Origin: Collinsella aerofaciens
GTDB lineage: Bacteria > Actinomycetota > Coriobacteriia > Coriobacteriales > Coriobacteriaceae
Reading direction: 5' to 3'
NCBI RefSeq assembly: GCF_020181355.1
Contig: NZ_CP084004.1
Location: 806,001-870,000, forward strand
Length of the DNA stretch: 64,000 nt
Below are positions 1 to 8,151 of the stretch, piece after piece (position 1 is the stretch's first letter; the number at the start of each line of letters is the position of its first letter). The position numbers and the translations under genes are program-made. The notes under the pieces are model-generated. The model was not told the DNA's origin and did no database searches. It saw nothing but the letters and a program-made list of their open reading frames with translations.

Positions 1-74
1 CGGTGCAAATTATACCCTCATGGCAATGTCGCTTACGTGTATCTTTGGCAGGCGGGAAAAGTGACCTGCCAAAA

Positions 75-252
75 AGGGACAGGTTTATTTTGGTCGGTTT
101 TATCAGGCAAAACGGCAAAGGGGGCCGGCCTCGCGCTTCGTTGAGGCCGGCCCCCTTTGGGGCGTTATGCATGTATGGTGGCAGCATGTTTATTGCGATG
201 TATCGACTGCGGCGTTTCCGCAGATAAAAGCTGCCAAAATAAACCTGTCCCT
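75..252. repeat. Inverted-repeat element with central hairpin (178 bp)
   Basis: Arms at 75-104 and 223-252 are reverse complements over about 30 bases with four mismatches; the first 19 (AGGGACAGGTTTATTTTGG) match perfectly. A second, perfect 15-bp stem lies inside at 117-131/144-158. No credible gene is present in 1-264. The arms-plus-hairpin layout recurs in other repeats of this window, with different sequences. Confidence 0.75.
117..158 (-). terminator. Strong hairpin, possible pth terminator
   Basis: A perfect 15-bp GC-rich stem (117-131 with 144-158) with a 12-base loop, with short A and T tracts at the stem ends. It lies downstream of pth on the minus strand, but also forms the core of the surrounding inverted-repeat element, so its role as terminator is inferred. 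Confidence 0.5.
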
Positions 253-264
253 AAATGGTAGGTT

Positions 265-894
265 TTAGTGCTTCCCGTTGGCGGAAGCGGCGCCGTTTAC
301 GTGATCGCGGGCGTAGATTACGCCGTGGACGATGGCCAGACCGGCGGCATCTGCGGCGCGGGCGCAGGTGTCCTGGAAATCCTCGGCTTCGCGGGCGCGC
401 AGCTGCTTGAGCACGTAGTCTGCCACGGCCATCTTGCCGGGAGGGTTGCCGATGCCGGTGCGGATACGGCTAAAGTCGCGGCTGCCCATCTTGTCGATGA
501 TGGAGCGCAGGCCGTTATGGCCAGCATGGCCGCCGCCCACCTTAACACGCACGTCGCCGGCGGGAATATCGAGCTCGTCGTGGATTACGAGTAGCTCCTC
601 GGCCTTGATTTTGTATTCGCGGCAAAGCTTGGAGATGGGGCCACCCGAGGTATTCATGTACGACTGCGGCTTGACCAGCACGATCTGGCGCTTGCCGCCC
701 TCTTCCTCGGCATCGTTGATATTGATGAGCGCGACCTCGGCGCCTGCTTGGTTTTTCCAGTACGTGACGCCGGCCTGACGGGCCAGCTCGTCGATCGCCT
801 TAAAACCGGCGTTGTGGCGGGTCTCGGCATACTCATCGCCAGGGTTGCCAAGTCCGGCAACCATGCGAATCTTAAGCGGCTGTGCAGCTGCCAT
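265..894 (-). CDS. pth: Peptidyl-tRNA hydrolase
   Basis: Pth releases tRNA from peptidyl-tRNAs that drop off the ribosome, an essential cytoplasmic recycling step. The protein is about 209 residues, normal for the bacterial Pth family. It opens with the family signature VAGLGNPGDEYAETRHNAGF, holding the active-site histidine and the conserved asparagine, and carries VKPQSYMNTSG, the HDELDIPAG segment and GGGHAGHNGLRSI. I chose the ATG at 894 because an AAAGG ribosome site sits six bases upstream; an ATG at 900 would abut that site. The C-terminal ~20 residues are alanine- and glycine-rich and unconserved. The gene stands alone on this strand, with a repeat element on either side. Confidence 0.97.
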   Translation of the reverse strand: MAAAQPLKIRMVAGLGNPGDEYAETRHNAGFKAIDELARQAGVTYWKNQAGAEVALININDAEEEGGKRQIVLVKPQSYMNTSGGPISKLCREYKIKAEELLVIHDELDIPAGDVRVKVGGGHAGHNGLRSIIDKMGSRDFSRIRTGIGNPPGKMAVADYVLKQLRAREAEDFQDTCARAADAAGLAIVHGVIYARDHVNGAASANGKH

Positions 895-1008
895 GTTCAT
901 CCTTTCGTTGATTTGTCGCCTGCTATGGTGAGCGACCCTGTTGCCGCTGTCAAATGGAGGGCAATTGAGGTTGTTTGGGGGCGTTTGGACAGCCGTCGAA
1001 ATCCAAGG

Positions 1009-1212
1009 TGGACAGTTAGTTCAGATACGTATAAGTTCCGAGGACTCGAAGTGCTCAATTCAATACTGAAACGTTGTTTTGGAGCTTTAGTTAGTCCATA
1101 TGGCGCTGTTTTGAAGTCTATCCTGCCTTCAAATAGGGCGAATGGTATAGAGATAACTGCAAAACAGCCTAATTCAATGTGTCCATTTATACGTATTTGA
1201 ACTAACTGTCCA
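1009..1212. repeat. Inverted-repeat element, family A copy 1 (204 bp)
   Basis: The outer 26 bases (1009-1034 and 1187-1212) are reverse complements with one mismatch; the shared core is ACAGTTAGTTCAGATACG. The interior is AT-richer than its surroundings and has no credible ORF. It fills most of the 895-1245 gap between pth and the next gene. The arms, but not the interior, match the element at 2539-2738. Confidence 0.85.
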
Positions 1213-1245
1213 GCCCTGTTTGACGGCGCACGGGTGATTCGCCGT

Positions 1246-2373
1246 TTAGACCGGTGCAAGGCCGATTCCGGCCCGCAGAGCGTTGAGCCAAGCGGCCTGA
1301 CGCTTGCGATGGCCCTTGATACGGTATCGGAATCGGACTCCCGCGAGTCGATGCATCGTTTGGGCGAAGGCTTCGAGTGCAACAAGGTCTTTCATTTGGT
1401 CGCGATTGATAACCAGGACGTGGATGCCCATTGCCTTGAGGCCATTATTTCGATTGCCATCGTGGATGCGAGCGTTTTGAAGCTCATGCCCAATTCCGTT
1501 GTATTCGTTGTCGACTCCGGCTGCCGGGCAATATAGGTCGCAGATGGCATAGGGGATGCCCGAGGACATGTTGACCGCAAGAGTGTCGAAGTCGATTCGA
1601 TAGTTGAGTAGCAGGCCTCCCATGGGCAGACTGCAACATCCGAATCCTCCAAAGCGCATGGGCGCTCCGAGAACGGCAAACATTAGGGATTCGGCTGGGG
1701 ATGCAGATCCGGGTCGGGCAAGTTTGACTGCCGTGCGAAACGATGTGTATGAGCTACTTTTGGCGAAGCGTGCAACCACCTCAAGCTCTTCGATAGTTGT
1801 GGCGGGCTCGCATTTGTAGTGTGCCTGTTCATAGCGGGTTTCGTTCTGTTGCTCGACCACCGACTGGTTGCCCAAGCAATCAAGATCGCCCGTCGCTGCG
1901 CAGCCATCGCCCTTGGGCCAGATGTCGTCATGGGCAATGGGGTATGTTGCCCCGGGAGGAAGGGAGTAGGTTCCGAGCAGCTCCATGAGAAGCATCAAGG
2001 TTTTGGCGACTGATTCATTTTTGGAACAAAGCATGGCTGTCACGGCAGGAGACGTTGCGTAGATGTCGGCCTCGACGTGCATAATTGCACCTTCAGGAAG
2101 CGGAGCGGTGAGAATATGCTGAAGAAGCCGCTTGTCGGGGCGTCTGTTGTCTTCGTCTGAAACGAGAAGATCGAGTAGTTCGAAATCATCTTCATCCCAG
2201 GCATCGAGTATCGAAAGTGCGTCAAAGTCTATCGCGTCATTATTGGGAATGCAGCTAGCCAAGGCCTGTGCTTGCTGTCCACTATCAACGGAGTCCCAGG
2301 GTAGGGCAGAGTACGTCCGTCGTGCGCGACGCATTGCGCGGAGGGCGGAGAAATGTGAAATCACGGTCGTCAT
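1246..2373 (-). CDS. Protein with C-terminal PD-(D/E)XK nuclease-like domain
   Basis: A 375-residue protein I cannot assign to a named family. Residues 1-230 show no recognisable motif. The C-terminal third reads CDLYCPAAGVDNEYNG, then GHE, then DGNRNNGLKAMGIHVLVIN, then a basic tail. This order (acidic residue on a first strand, E-Y on a second, N/R-rich helix, G-I-x-V-L-V strand) is that of Vsr/DUF559-like members of the PD-(D/E)XK fold, which are common in coriobacterial proteins of unknown role. Nuclease activity is an inference. No ribosome binding site is visible before the ATG, so the message may be leaderless. Codon use is less GC-biased than in neighbouring genes, and inverted-repeat elements lie on both sides, which suggests transfer. 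A defence or toxin role is possible but unproven. Confidence 0.6.
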   Translation of the reverse strand: MTTVISHFSALRAMRRARRTYSALPWDSVDSGQQAQALASCIPNNDAIDFDALSILDAWDEDDFELLDLLVSDEDNRRPDKRLLQHILTAPLPEGAIMHVEADIYATSPAVTAMLCSKNESVAKTLMLLMELLGTYSLPPGATYPIAHDDIWPKGDGCAATGDLDCLGNQSVVEQQNETRYEQAHYKCEPATTIEELEVVARFAKSSSYTSFRTAVKLARPGSASPAESLMFAVLGAPMRFGGFGCCSLPMGGLLLNYRIDFDTLAVNMSSGIPYAICDLYCPAAGVDNEYNGIGHELQNARIHDGNRNNGLKAMGIHVLVINRDQMKDLVALEAFAQTMHRLAGVRFRYRIKGHRKRQAAWLNALRAGIGLAPV

Positions 2374-2538
2374 GGCTATAACGTACTAAGTTGGCGGCAG
2401 AATGCGACCGCCATACCGTTCTTTTCGCTCAGCGGGGCGCTGCGCGCCATGAACGGCTGGGTGTTATGAAATCGGTAGAAATCGGTTGAGGGGATTGCAG
2501 GATATTGAGCTCTGCCGCGAAGGTTGACGATAGCTACC

Positions 2539-2738
2539 GGACAGTTAGTTCAGATACGTACAAGGCGGCGGGCGATCGAGGCGTTTCTAAGGGGCTTTAA
2601 GGGCGATTTGAGGGTAAATATGCGGCGGTTGTACTCGAAAACGATGAGCTTTGGACGGCGGGGCATCCGCCGGGGAGCTCAGAAGGCTCCGAACGGTCCT
2701 TTGGAGCTTTAAAAAATACGTATCTGAACTAACTGTCC
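2539..2738. repeat. Inverted-repeat element, family A copy 2 (200 bp)
   Basis: Perfect 22-bp arms (2539-2560 and 2717-2738) share the core ACAGTTAGTTCAGATACG with the element at 1009-1212, but the interior is unrelated and GC-rich, with a small hairpin (CGGCGG/CCGCCG near 2660-2675). It occupies much of the 2374-2825 gap; I see nothing else in 2374-2538. Confidence 0.85.
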
Positions 2739-2762
2739 AGGGAAGGTTGGCGAGGGATGGAA

Positions 2763-2792
2763 AAAGGGCCGGAAGCGAGCTTCCGGCCCTTT
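2763..2792. terminator. Bidirectional terminator after prs
   Basis: A 13-bp stem (AAAGGGCCGGAAG with its complement, loop CGAG) with A/T tracts at both ends, 34 bases past the prs stop on the minus strand. Confidence 0.85.
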
Positions 2793-2825
2793 AAAAACAT
2801 CAAAGATGATGCGATATGCGTTGGA

Positions 2826-3812
2826 TTACAGCGCGAAGTCGCCGCCGACGAGCGTGGAGACGGGCTCCTCGTGGTAAACGGCGGAGATGGCCTGAGCGAA
2901 CTCCTCGGCGACCGAGATGGTCTTGATCTTGCCGCCCACCTCGACGGGAATGGCGTCGGTGACGACGCACTCGACGATCGGGGCGTCGTTCAGGCGCTCG
3001 ATGGCCGGACCGGAGAAGATGCCGTGGGTGGCGCAGACGTAGATGTCGCCAGCGCCCATAGCCTTGAGCTCCTTGACGTTGGCGCACAGGGTGCCAGCGG
3101 TGTCGATCATGTCGTCGTTGATGACGCAGGTCTTGCCCTTGATGTCACCGATGATGCCCATGACCTCGGCGGCGTTGTGGCGCGGACGGCCCTTGTGGGC
3201 GATGGCCAGGTCGCAGCCGAGCATGTCGGACAGCTTCTTGGCGGCCTTGGCGCGACCCACGTCGGGGGAGACGACAACCAGGTTGTCGGTGTCGAAGTGC
3301 ATGTCGTTGTAGTACTGGCCAAACAGCGGCAGTGCGGACAGGTGGTTAACTGGGATATCAAAGAAGCCCTGGATCTGACCCTGGTGCAGGTCGAGGGTGA
3401 TGATGCGGTCGACACCGGCGCGCTCGAGCAGGTTGGCGACGAGGCGGGCGGTGATGGGCTCGCGCGGGCCGGCCTTGCGGTCCTGGCGGGCATAGCCGTA
3501 GTGGGTGATAACGGCGGTGATGGAGCGGGCGGATGCGCGCTTGGCAGCGTCGGTGGCGATGAGCAGCTCCATGAGCATGTCGTTGACGTTGCCGCCAGCC
3601 ACGGACTGAATCAGGAAGACGTCGGCGCCGCGGACGGTCTCGTCGTAGCGGGCGTAAATCTCACCGTTGGCGAACTGCTTTAGCGTAAGGCCCGAAAGCT
3701 CGACCCCAAGGTACTCAGCAATCTTCTGAGCGAGGGGACGGTTGGAGGAACCGGAATACACGCGGATGGACTTGCGCATATTCTCCGACTTCTCGGGATC
3801 ATTAATCGGCAT
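2826..3812 (-). CDS. prs: Ribose-phosphate pyrophosphokinase (PRPP synthetase)
   Basis: Prs transfers pyrophosphate from ATP to ribose 5-phosphate, making PRPP for purine, pyrimidine, histidine, tryptophan and NAD synthesis. The protein has 328 residues, near the usual 310-320. It shows the flexible-loop region GYARQDRKAGPREPITA, the metal-binding segment LDLHQGQIQGFFDIP and the PRPP loop DDMIDTAGT near residue 230. A GGAGAAGG ribosome site lies just before the ATG. It follows glmU on the same strand, but a terminator lies between the two, so prs probably has its own promoter in 3813-3956. The glmU-prs order is common in Gram-positive bacteria and supports the calls. Confidence 0.97.
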   Translation of the reverse strand: MPINDPEKSENMRKSIRVYSGSSNRPLAQKIAEYLGVELSGLTLKQFANGEIYARYDETVRGADVFLIQSVAGGNVNDMLMELLIATDAAKRASARSITAVITHYGYARQDRKAGPREPITARLVANLLERAGVDRIITLDLHQGQIQGFFDIPVNHLSALPLFGQYYNDMHFDTDNLVVVSPDVGRAKAAKKLSDMLGCDLAIAHKGRPRHNAAEVMGIIGDIKGKTCVINDDMIDTAGTLCANVKELKAMGAGDIYVCATHGIFSGPAIERLNDAPIVECVVTDAIPVEVGGKIKTISVAEEFAQAISAVYHEEPVSTLVGGDFAL

Positions 3813-3956
3813 TACCCTTCTCCTTTATACATCGAATGCCATATAGATGCCTTTTTGCATTGTAACCGTGCGGCGGGGTTTATCGAGTCTTGATAACGTC
3901 TTTACCGTCAACGGACACGAACCGACCACTCATCCGGTCGCGCAGGTCACGATAGA

Positions 3957-3989
3957 AAAAGGAGCCGTCCCCATGGAACAGCTCCTTTT
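3957..3989 (-). terminator. Rho-independent terminator of glmU
   Basis: A 9-bp stem AAAAGGAGC/GCTCCTTTT; read on the minus strand, it ends in a run of T just after the glmU stop. Confidence 0.8.
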
Positions 3990-4004
3990 GTGCTTGGTAA
4001 AGCG

Positions 4005-5417
4005 TTATGCCTCGTCGTCCTCGTGCAGACGGCGGCGATAATCGGCGGCCCAGCCCTCAATATTTACCTGACGGGCGCGGCCCAGACCGAGTGCGTCGGC
4101 CGGAACCGGCTCGGTGATGACGGAGCCGGCGGCCACGAGCGCACCGTCGCCAATCTGGGCGGGCGCGACCATCATGGTGTCGGAACCGATGAAGGCATCC
4201 TTGCCGATGACGGTCTTGTGCTTGTGGACGCCGTCGTAGTTGCAGGTGATGGAGCCCGCGCCCACGTTGACGCCGGAGCCCATGGTGGTGTCGCCGATGT
4301 AGGACAGGTGGGGCACCTTGGAACCCTCGCCGATCGTGGACTTCTTGATCTCCACGTGCGTGCCGGCCTTGGAGCCGTCGAGCATGTGGGTGCCCGGGCG
4401 CAGGTAGGCGCGCGGGCCGCAGTCGACGCCGTTCTCGATGACGGCCTCGATGGCGATGGTCTCATCGATGGTGCAGCCGCTGCCGACGGTGGTGTCGGTG
4501 AGGCGACTGTTGGGGCCGAGCTGGCACTCCTCGCCCACGGTGACGTGACCGATCAGATGCGTCTGCGGCCACACGATGGTGTCGCGGCCGATGACGGCAT
4601 CGGGGCCGATCCAGGCCTGCGTGGGGTCGATGAAGGTAACGCCCTCGGCCATCCAGTGCTCGTTGATGCGGTCGCGCGCGATGGCGGTGAGCTGCGCGAG
4701 CTGGATGCGGCTGTTGACGCCCAGGCCGTCGCGGTAGTCGTCGCAGTGGAAGATGGAGACTGCCTGGCCGTGGCCCTTGAGGATCTCGAGCATGTCGGGC
4801 AGATAGTACTCGGACTGCGCGTTGTCGTTGCCGATCTCGTCAATGTGCGCGGCGAGCTGCGCGCCGTCGAAGGCGTAGCAGCCGGCGTTGCACTCGAGCA
4901 GCGTGGCGGCCTGCTCGGGTGTGCAGTCCTTCTGCTCGATGATGCGTTCGATCTGGCCGTCGGCACCCAGCTTGATGCGGCCGTAGCCGAAGGGGTCGGG
5001 CGGGGTCATGGTCATGACGGTGCAGGCGAGCTCGCCGGTGGCGACGGTCTGCGCGAACTTGGCGACGGTGTCGGCGGTGATGAGCGGCAGGTCGCCGTTG
5101 AGCACGACGACGGGGCCTTGCGTGATGCCGCAGGCCTCGAGCGCGACCTTCACGGCGTGACCGGTGCCCAGGCGCTCGGTCTGCTCAACGCACTCGACCT
5201 TGGTGGCGCTGTTGGCATAGGCGCCGTCGATGAGGGCGCGCATCTCGTCGGCGTGGCTGCCGATGACGACCACGACGCGGCTGCAGCCGGCCTTGATGGT
5301 GGCGTCGACGATCCACTGGACCATGGGCTTGCCCAGGATCTTGTGCGAAACCTTGCAGTGGTTCGACTTCATGCGGGTGCCCTCGCCGGCAGCGAGGATA
5401 ATTGCGGTTGCGTCCAT
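4005..5417 (-). CDS. glmU: Bifunctional GlmU: N-acetylglucosamine-1-P uridyltransferase / glucosamine-1-P acetyltransferase
   Basis: GlmU acetylates glucosamine 1-phosphate and joins it to UTP, giving UDP-GlcNAc for peptidoglycan. The protein is about 470 residues. The N-terminal nucleotidyltransferase opens with ATAIILAAGEGTRMKS and has LNGDLPLI. The C-terminal left-handed beta-helix is visible as hexapeptide repeats (IGEGSKVPHLSYIGD, MGSGVNVGAGSITCNYDG) from about residue 270 on. The open frame extends further upstream, but I start at 5417, where an AGGAG site sits eight bases before an ATG opening the conserved MDATAIILA. The added upstream residues would be unrelated to GlmU. Confidence 0.96.
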   Translation of the reverse strand: MDATAIILAAGEGTRMKSNHCKVSHKILGKPMVQWIVDATIKAGCSRVVVVIGSHADEMRALIDGAYANSATKVECVEQTERLGTGHAVKVALEACGITQGPVVVLNGDLPLITADTVAKFAQTVATGELACTVMTMTPPDPFGYGRIKLGADGQIERIIEQKDCTPEQAATLLECNAGCYAFDGAQLAAHIDEIGNDNAQSEYYLPDMLEILKGHGQAVSIFHCDDYRDGLGVNSRIQLAQLTAIARDRINEHWMAEGVTFIDPTQAWIGPDAVIGRDTIVWPQTHLIGHVTVGEECQLGPNSRLTDTTVGSGCTIDETIAIEAVIENGVDCGPRAYLRPGTHMLDGSKAGTHVEIKKSTIGEGSKVPHLSYIGDTTMGSGVNVGAGSITCNYDGVHKHKTVIGKDAFIGSDTMMVAPAQIGDGALVAAGSVITEPVPADALGLGRARQVNIEGWAADYRRRLHEDDEA

Positions 5418-5610
5418 GTGATCTCCTGTTACGTTATAGAGACGTGTGTTTGGAAACGATACACGGCGCAATATGATACCGCAGGCATATGTTGAGCGCG
5501 TAGCGATTGGCTCATGGCGGCCGATGTCGGTGCCGCCGGCGTGGCGTTTGCGCTGCTTGCGTGCGGCGTTGGCGGTGCTGCGGAGCTGTCGTTTGAGCGA
5601 GGGGACGGGG

Positions 5611-6504
5611 GTGCCCGTGGACAACATACAAGAGGAGTTTGGCGGCGAGCCCGTCGCGGCATTCTCGATGTCGCATCCGGCTGTGCCGGCCCTCTACATG
5701 GTGCTGACGCTGGGGCTCACCATGTTCTCGATGCAGCCGGTGCTGATTGCGCTGTCACTTGCGGGCGGGCTGGCGTATGGATTTGCGACGCGCGGGGCTG
5801 CCCGCACGCTGGGCGCACTCCGCTGGCAGCTGCCGGTGATTTTGATTATCGCGCTGGTCAATCCGCTGTTTAGCGCCTCGGGCTCGACGGAGCTGTTCCG
5901 TATTGGCATGCGCGCGGTGTATCTGGAAAGCATGGTATACGGCCTGTGCATGGGCGGGCTGTTTGTGGCGAGCGTGCTGTGGTTTGAGGCCGCGGCGTCG
6001 ATGCTCGAATACGACAAGGTGCTCGCGCTGCTGGGCAATGCCGCACCGGTGATTGCGCTCATGATCTCGATGTGCATGAGGCTTATCCCGCAGTTTTTAC
6101 GCCGCGGTCGTACGGTGCTGGCGGTGCAGGATGCGATTGATGTGCCGGGCCGCGCGCCCACCGATCCCGTGCGATCGCGCCTGCGGGCGTCGAGCGTGTT
6201 GATGGGCTGGGGCATGGAAGATTCGCTGGAGCGTGCGGACGCCATGCGCTCCCGTGGGTGGGGCGCCGCGACGCGTCGAACGACGTATGCGCGGTATCGG
6301 CTGGGGCGCGGCGATGTTGCCGCGCTGGTTGGACTTGCGCTGTTTGGCATGGCCACGACGGCAGTGGCGTGGACTGCGACGATGCAGTATTCGTTTTACC
6401 CGCAACTATCGGTGCCGGCGCCGTGGCTGGGCTATGTCGTGTACGCTGCCTGGATGATGCTGCCTTGCGCGTCGCACGCGATTGATGAGAAGAGGTTTGG
6501 CTGA
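5611..6504 (+). CDS. ecfT: ECF transporter transmembrane component (EcfT/CbiQ family)
   Basis: EcfT is the membrane scaffold that couples the two ATPases of an energy-coupling-factor importer to its substrate-binding S protein. The translated region has about six hydrophobic segments and the family signature near the C-terminal third, ADAMRSRGWG, matching the ARxxRG coupling motifs. The stop overlaps the start of the ATPase gene (TGATG), so the two are translationally coupled. The start is uncertain: GTG at 5611 follows a GAGGGGACGGGG stretch; GTG 5617 and ATG 5668 are alternatives. The open frame continues upstream to 5446, but that part is arginine-rich with no sign of coding. Confidence 0.85.
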   Translation: MPVDNIQEEFGGEPVAAFSMSHPAVPALYMVLTLGLTMFSMQPVLIALSLAGGLAYGFATRGAARTLGALRWQLPVILIIALVNPLFSASGSTELFRIGMRAVYLESMVYGLCMGGLFVASVLWFEAAASMLEYDKVLALLGNAAPVIALMISMCMRLIPQFLRRGRTVLAVQDAIDVPGRAPTDPVRSRLRASSVLMGWGMEDSLERADAMRSRGWGAATRRTTYARYRLGRGDVAALVGLALFGMATTAVAWTATMQYSFYPQLSVPAPWLGYVVYAAWMMLPCASHAIDEKRFG

Positions 6505-8147
6505 TGGCTCGGTTGGATAGGAGCTCGGCGGCGGGTGTGGCATATGGCTCGGCCGCGCCGGCGATTGAGGTGCGAGGCCTTAGTTTTGCCTATCCCGGGG
6601 CCGAGGCACCGGTGCTCGAGGGGCTTGATTGGCGTGTTTCCCAAGGTGCGTTTGCACTGCTTGTTGGCGGTACCGGTTCGGGCAAGTCGACGCTGCTGTC
6701 GCTGCTCAAGCCCGAGATCGCGCCGGCGGGTACGCGCTCCGGCGAGCTGCGCGTGCTGGGCGAGCCCGTCGCCGACATGGATGTGCGGGCATCGGCGGAG
6801 CGCGTGGGCTATGTGTTCCAGGATCCCGAGAACCAGATCGTGTGCGAAACCGTGTGGCACGAGATGGCGTTTGGCCTGGAAAACTTGGGGCTAGCACGTG
6901 ATGAGATGCGCCGTCGCGTAGCTGAGACCAGCTATTTCTTTGGGCTGGAAGATTGGCTTCACCGCGATACTGACACGCTTTCGGGTGGTCGCAAACAGTT
7001 GCTGTCGTTGGCGGCCGTTCTGGCGTTGCGCCCGCGCGTGCTGCTGCTCGACGAGCCCACGTCTCAGCTTGATCCGGTTGCGGAGAAGAATTTCCTGCAC
7101 GCGCTGTTTCGTGTGAATCGCGAGCTGGGCTGCACGGTTGTTGTGGCGACGCATCAGCCGCGGCCGATGCTCGAGTATGCGACGTGTACGCACCGGATTG
7201 AGGGCGGTCGCGTGCGCGAGGTGGCGGATATGTCTTCTTTGGGACGCCGAGAATCGCTGTTTTCCGATGACATGTTGGGGTGGGGTGCCATCCGATGTGC
7301 AAAAAACGGAGTATTCAGCAGGCGTGAGGACAATTTGGGTTCTCTGGAGCCGCCCGGGGACGTATCGAGCGCGAAAAAAAGTTCGGAATTGGACAAATCG
7401 TCCGAATTTGTGGCGCAAACGTCGCTCGAGAACGGCTCGGAAGCCTTCTCGCGCACGGATGGAAGCAGAATACTCCAAAAAATGCACGGCGGGTCGGCTA
7501 CCACCCTGTCGGAAGGCTGGTTTCGCTACGATCGAGCGTCCGGCTGGGTGTTGCGTGGGCTCGATGCGTCGTTTTCGGCCGGTGCGGTGCATGCGGTTGT
7601 TGGCGGTAACGGCTGCGGCAAGTCGACGATGCTCTCGGTGCTGGCGAAGACCGCCAAGCTGCAGCGCGGCCGCATGGTGCGCGGAGCGGCCTCGGCGGCG
7701 CTGCTGCCTCAGAATCCCAAAGCATTGCTGGTTGCCGAGACGGTTCGCGATGAGCTGATGGAATGGGCCTCGACCTGCGGATATGACGAGAACTTGGCGC
7801 GGGAGCGTGCGGCGAGCTTGGGGTTGTCGGGTCTGGATGGACGCCATCCGTACGATCTTTCGGGCGGGCAGCGTCAACTGCTTGCATTGGCAAAACTGCT
7901 GCTAATCGGCCCCGAACTGCTATTGCTCGATGAGCCCACCAAGGGTCTAGACCTGTTCAGCCGCCGCATCATTGCCCGCGCCCTGCGTGACCATGCGAAG
8001 GCTGGCGGCACCGTCATCATGGCTACGCACGATTTGGACTTTGCCGAGCAGGTAGCCGACGACGTCGTCATGATGTTTGACGGCGAGATTGCCTGCATGG
8101 AGCCGCCGGCCGACTTCTTTGCCGATAACGTGTTTTATAGGGCGTGA
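6504..8147 (+). CDS. ECF transporter ATPase, two ABC domains fused (EcfA-EcfA')
   Basis: This 547-residue protein holds both ATPases of the ECF module in one chain. Domain 1 (about 15-240) has Walker A GGTGSGKST near residue 55, signature LSGGRKQ and Walker B VLLLDEPTSQ. Domain 2 (about 335-545) has GGNGCGKST near 367, LSGGQRQLLALAK and LLLLDEPTKG. Both sites look catalytically complete. The linker, about residues 265-328, is polar and serine/glutamate-rich, and its DNA (7297-7487) is an inverted-repeat element read in frame. The gene overlaps ecfT by one base and ends four bases before the S-component start. The T-AA'-S order resembles dedicated (group I) ECF importers. Confidence 0.92.
   Translation: MARLDRSSAAGVAYGSAAPAIEVRGLSFAYPGAEAPVLEGLDWRVSQGAFALLVGGTGSGKSTLLSLLKPEIAPAGTRSGELRVLGEPVADMDVRASAERVGYVFQDPENQIVCETVWHEMAFGLENLGLARDEMRRRVAETSYFFGLEDWLHRDTDTLSGGRKQLLSLAAVLALRPRVLLLDEPTSQLDPVAEKNFLHALFRVNRELGCTVVVATHQPRPMLEYATCTHRIEGGRVREVADMSSLGRRESLFSDDMLGWGAIRCAKNGVFSRREDNLGSLEPPGDVSSAKKSSELDKSSEFVAQTSLENGSEAFSRTDGSRILQKMHGGSATTLSEGWFRYDRASGWVLRGLDASFSAGAVHAVVGGNGCGKSTMLSVLAKTAKLQRGRMVRGAASAALLPQNPKALLVAETVRDELMEWASTCGYDENLARERAASLGLSGLDGRHPYDLSGGQRQLLALAKLLLIGPELLLLDEPTKGLDLFSRRIIARALRDHAKAGGTVIMATHDLDFAEQVADDVVMMFDGEIACMEPPADFFADNVFYRA
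7297..7487. repeat. Inverted-repeat element inside the ECF ATPase gene
   Basis: Arms at 7297-7316 and 7468-7487 pair as GTGCA...GGAGTATTC with its complement, with mismatches only in a central A-rich block. A smaller IR (TTCGGA/TCCGAA, near 7381-7405) lies inside. The segment is AT-richer than flanking ABC sequence and encodes exactly the non-conserved linker between the two ATPase domains. Confidence 0.65.
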
Positions 8148-8151
8148 TGGG

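Noticed and set aside
897-1385. 162-codon minus-strand ORF between pth and the nuclease-like gene
   Set aside because: It runs through the inverted-repeat element and overlaps the better-supported gene at 1246-2373; no motif or ribosome site.
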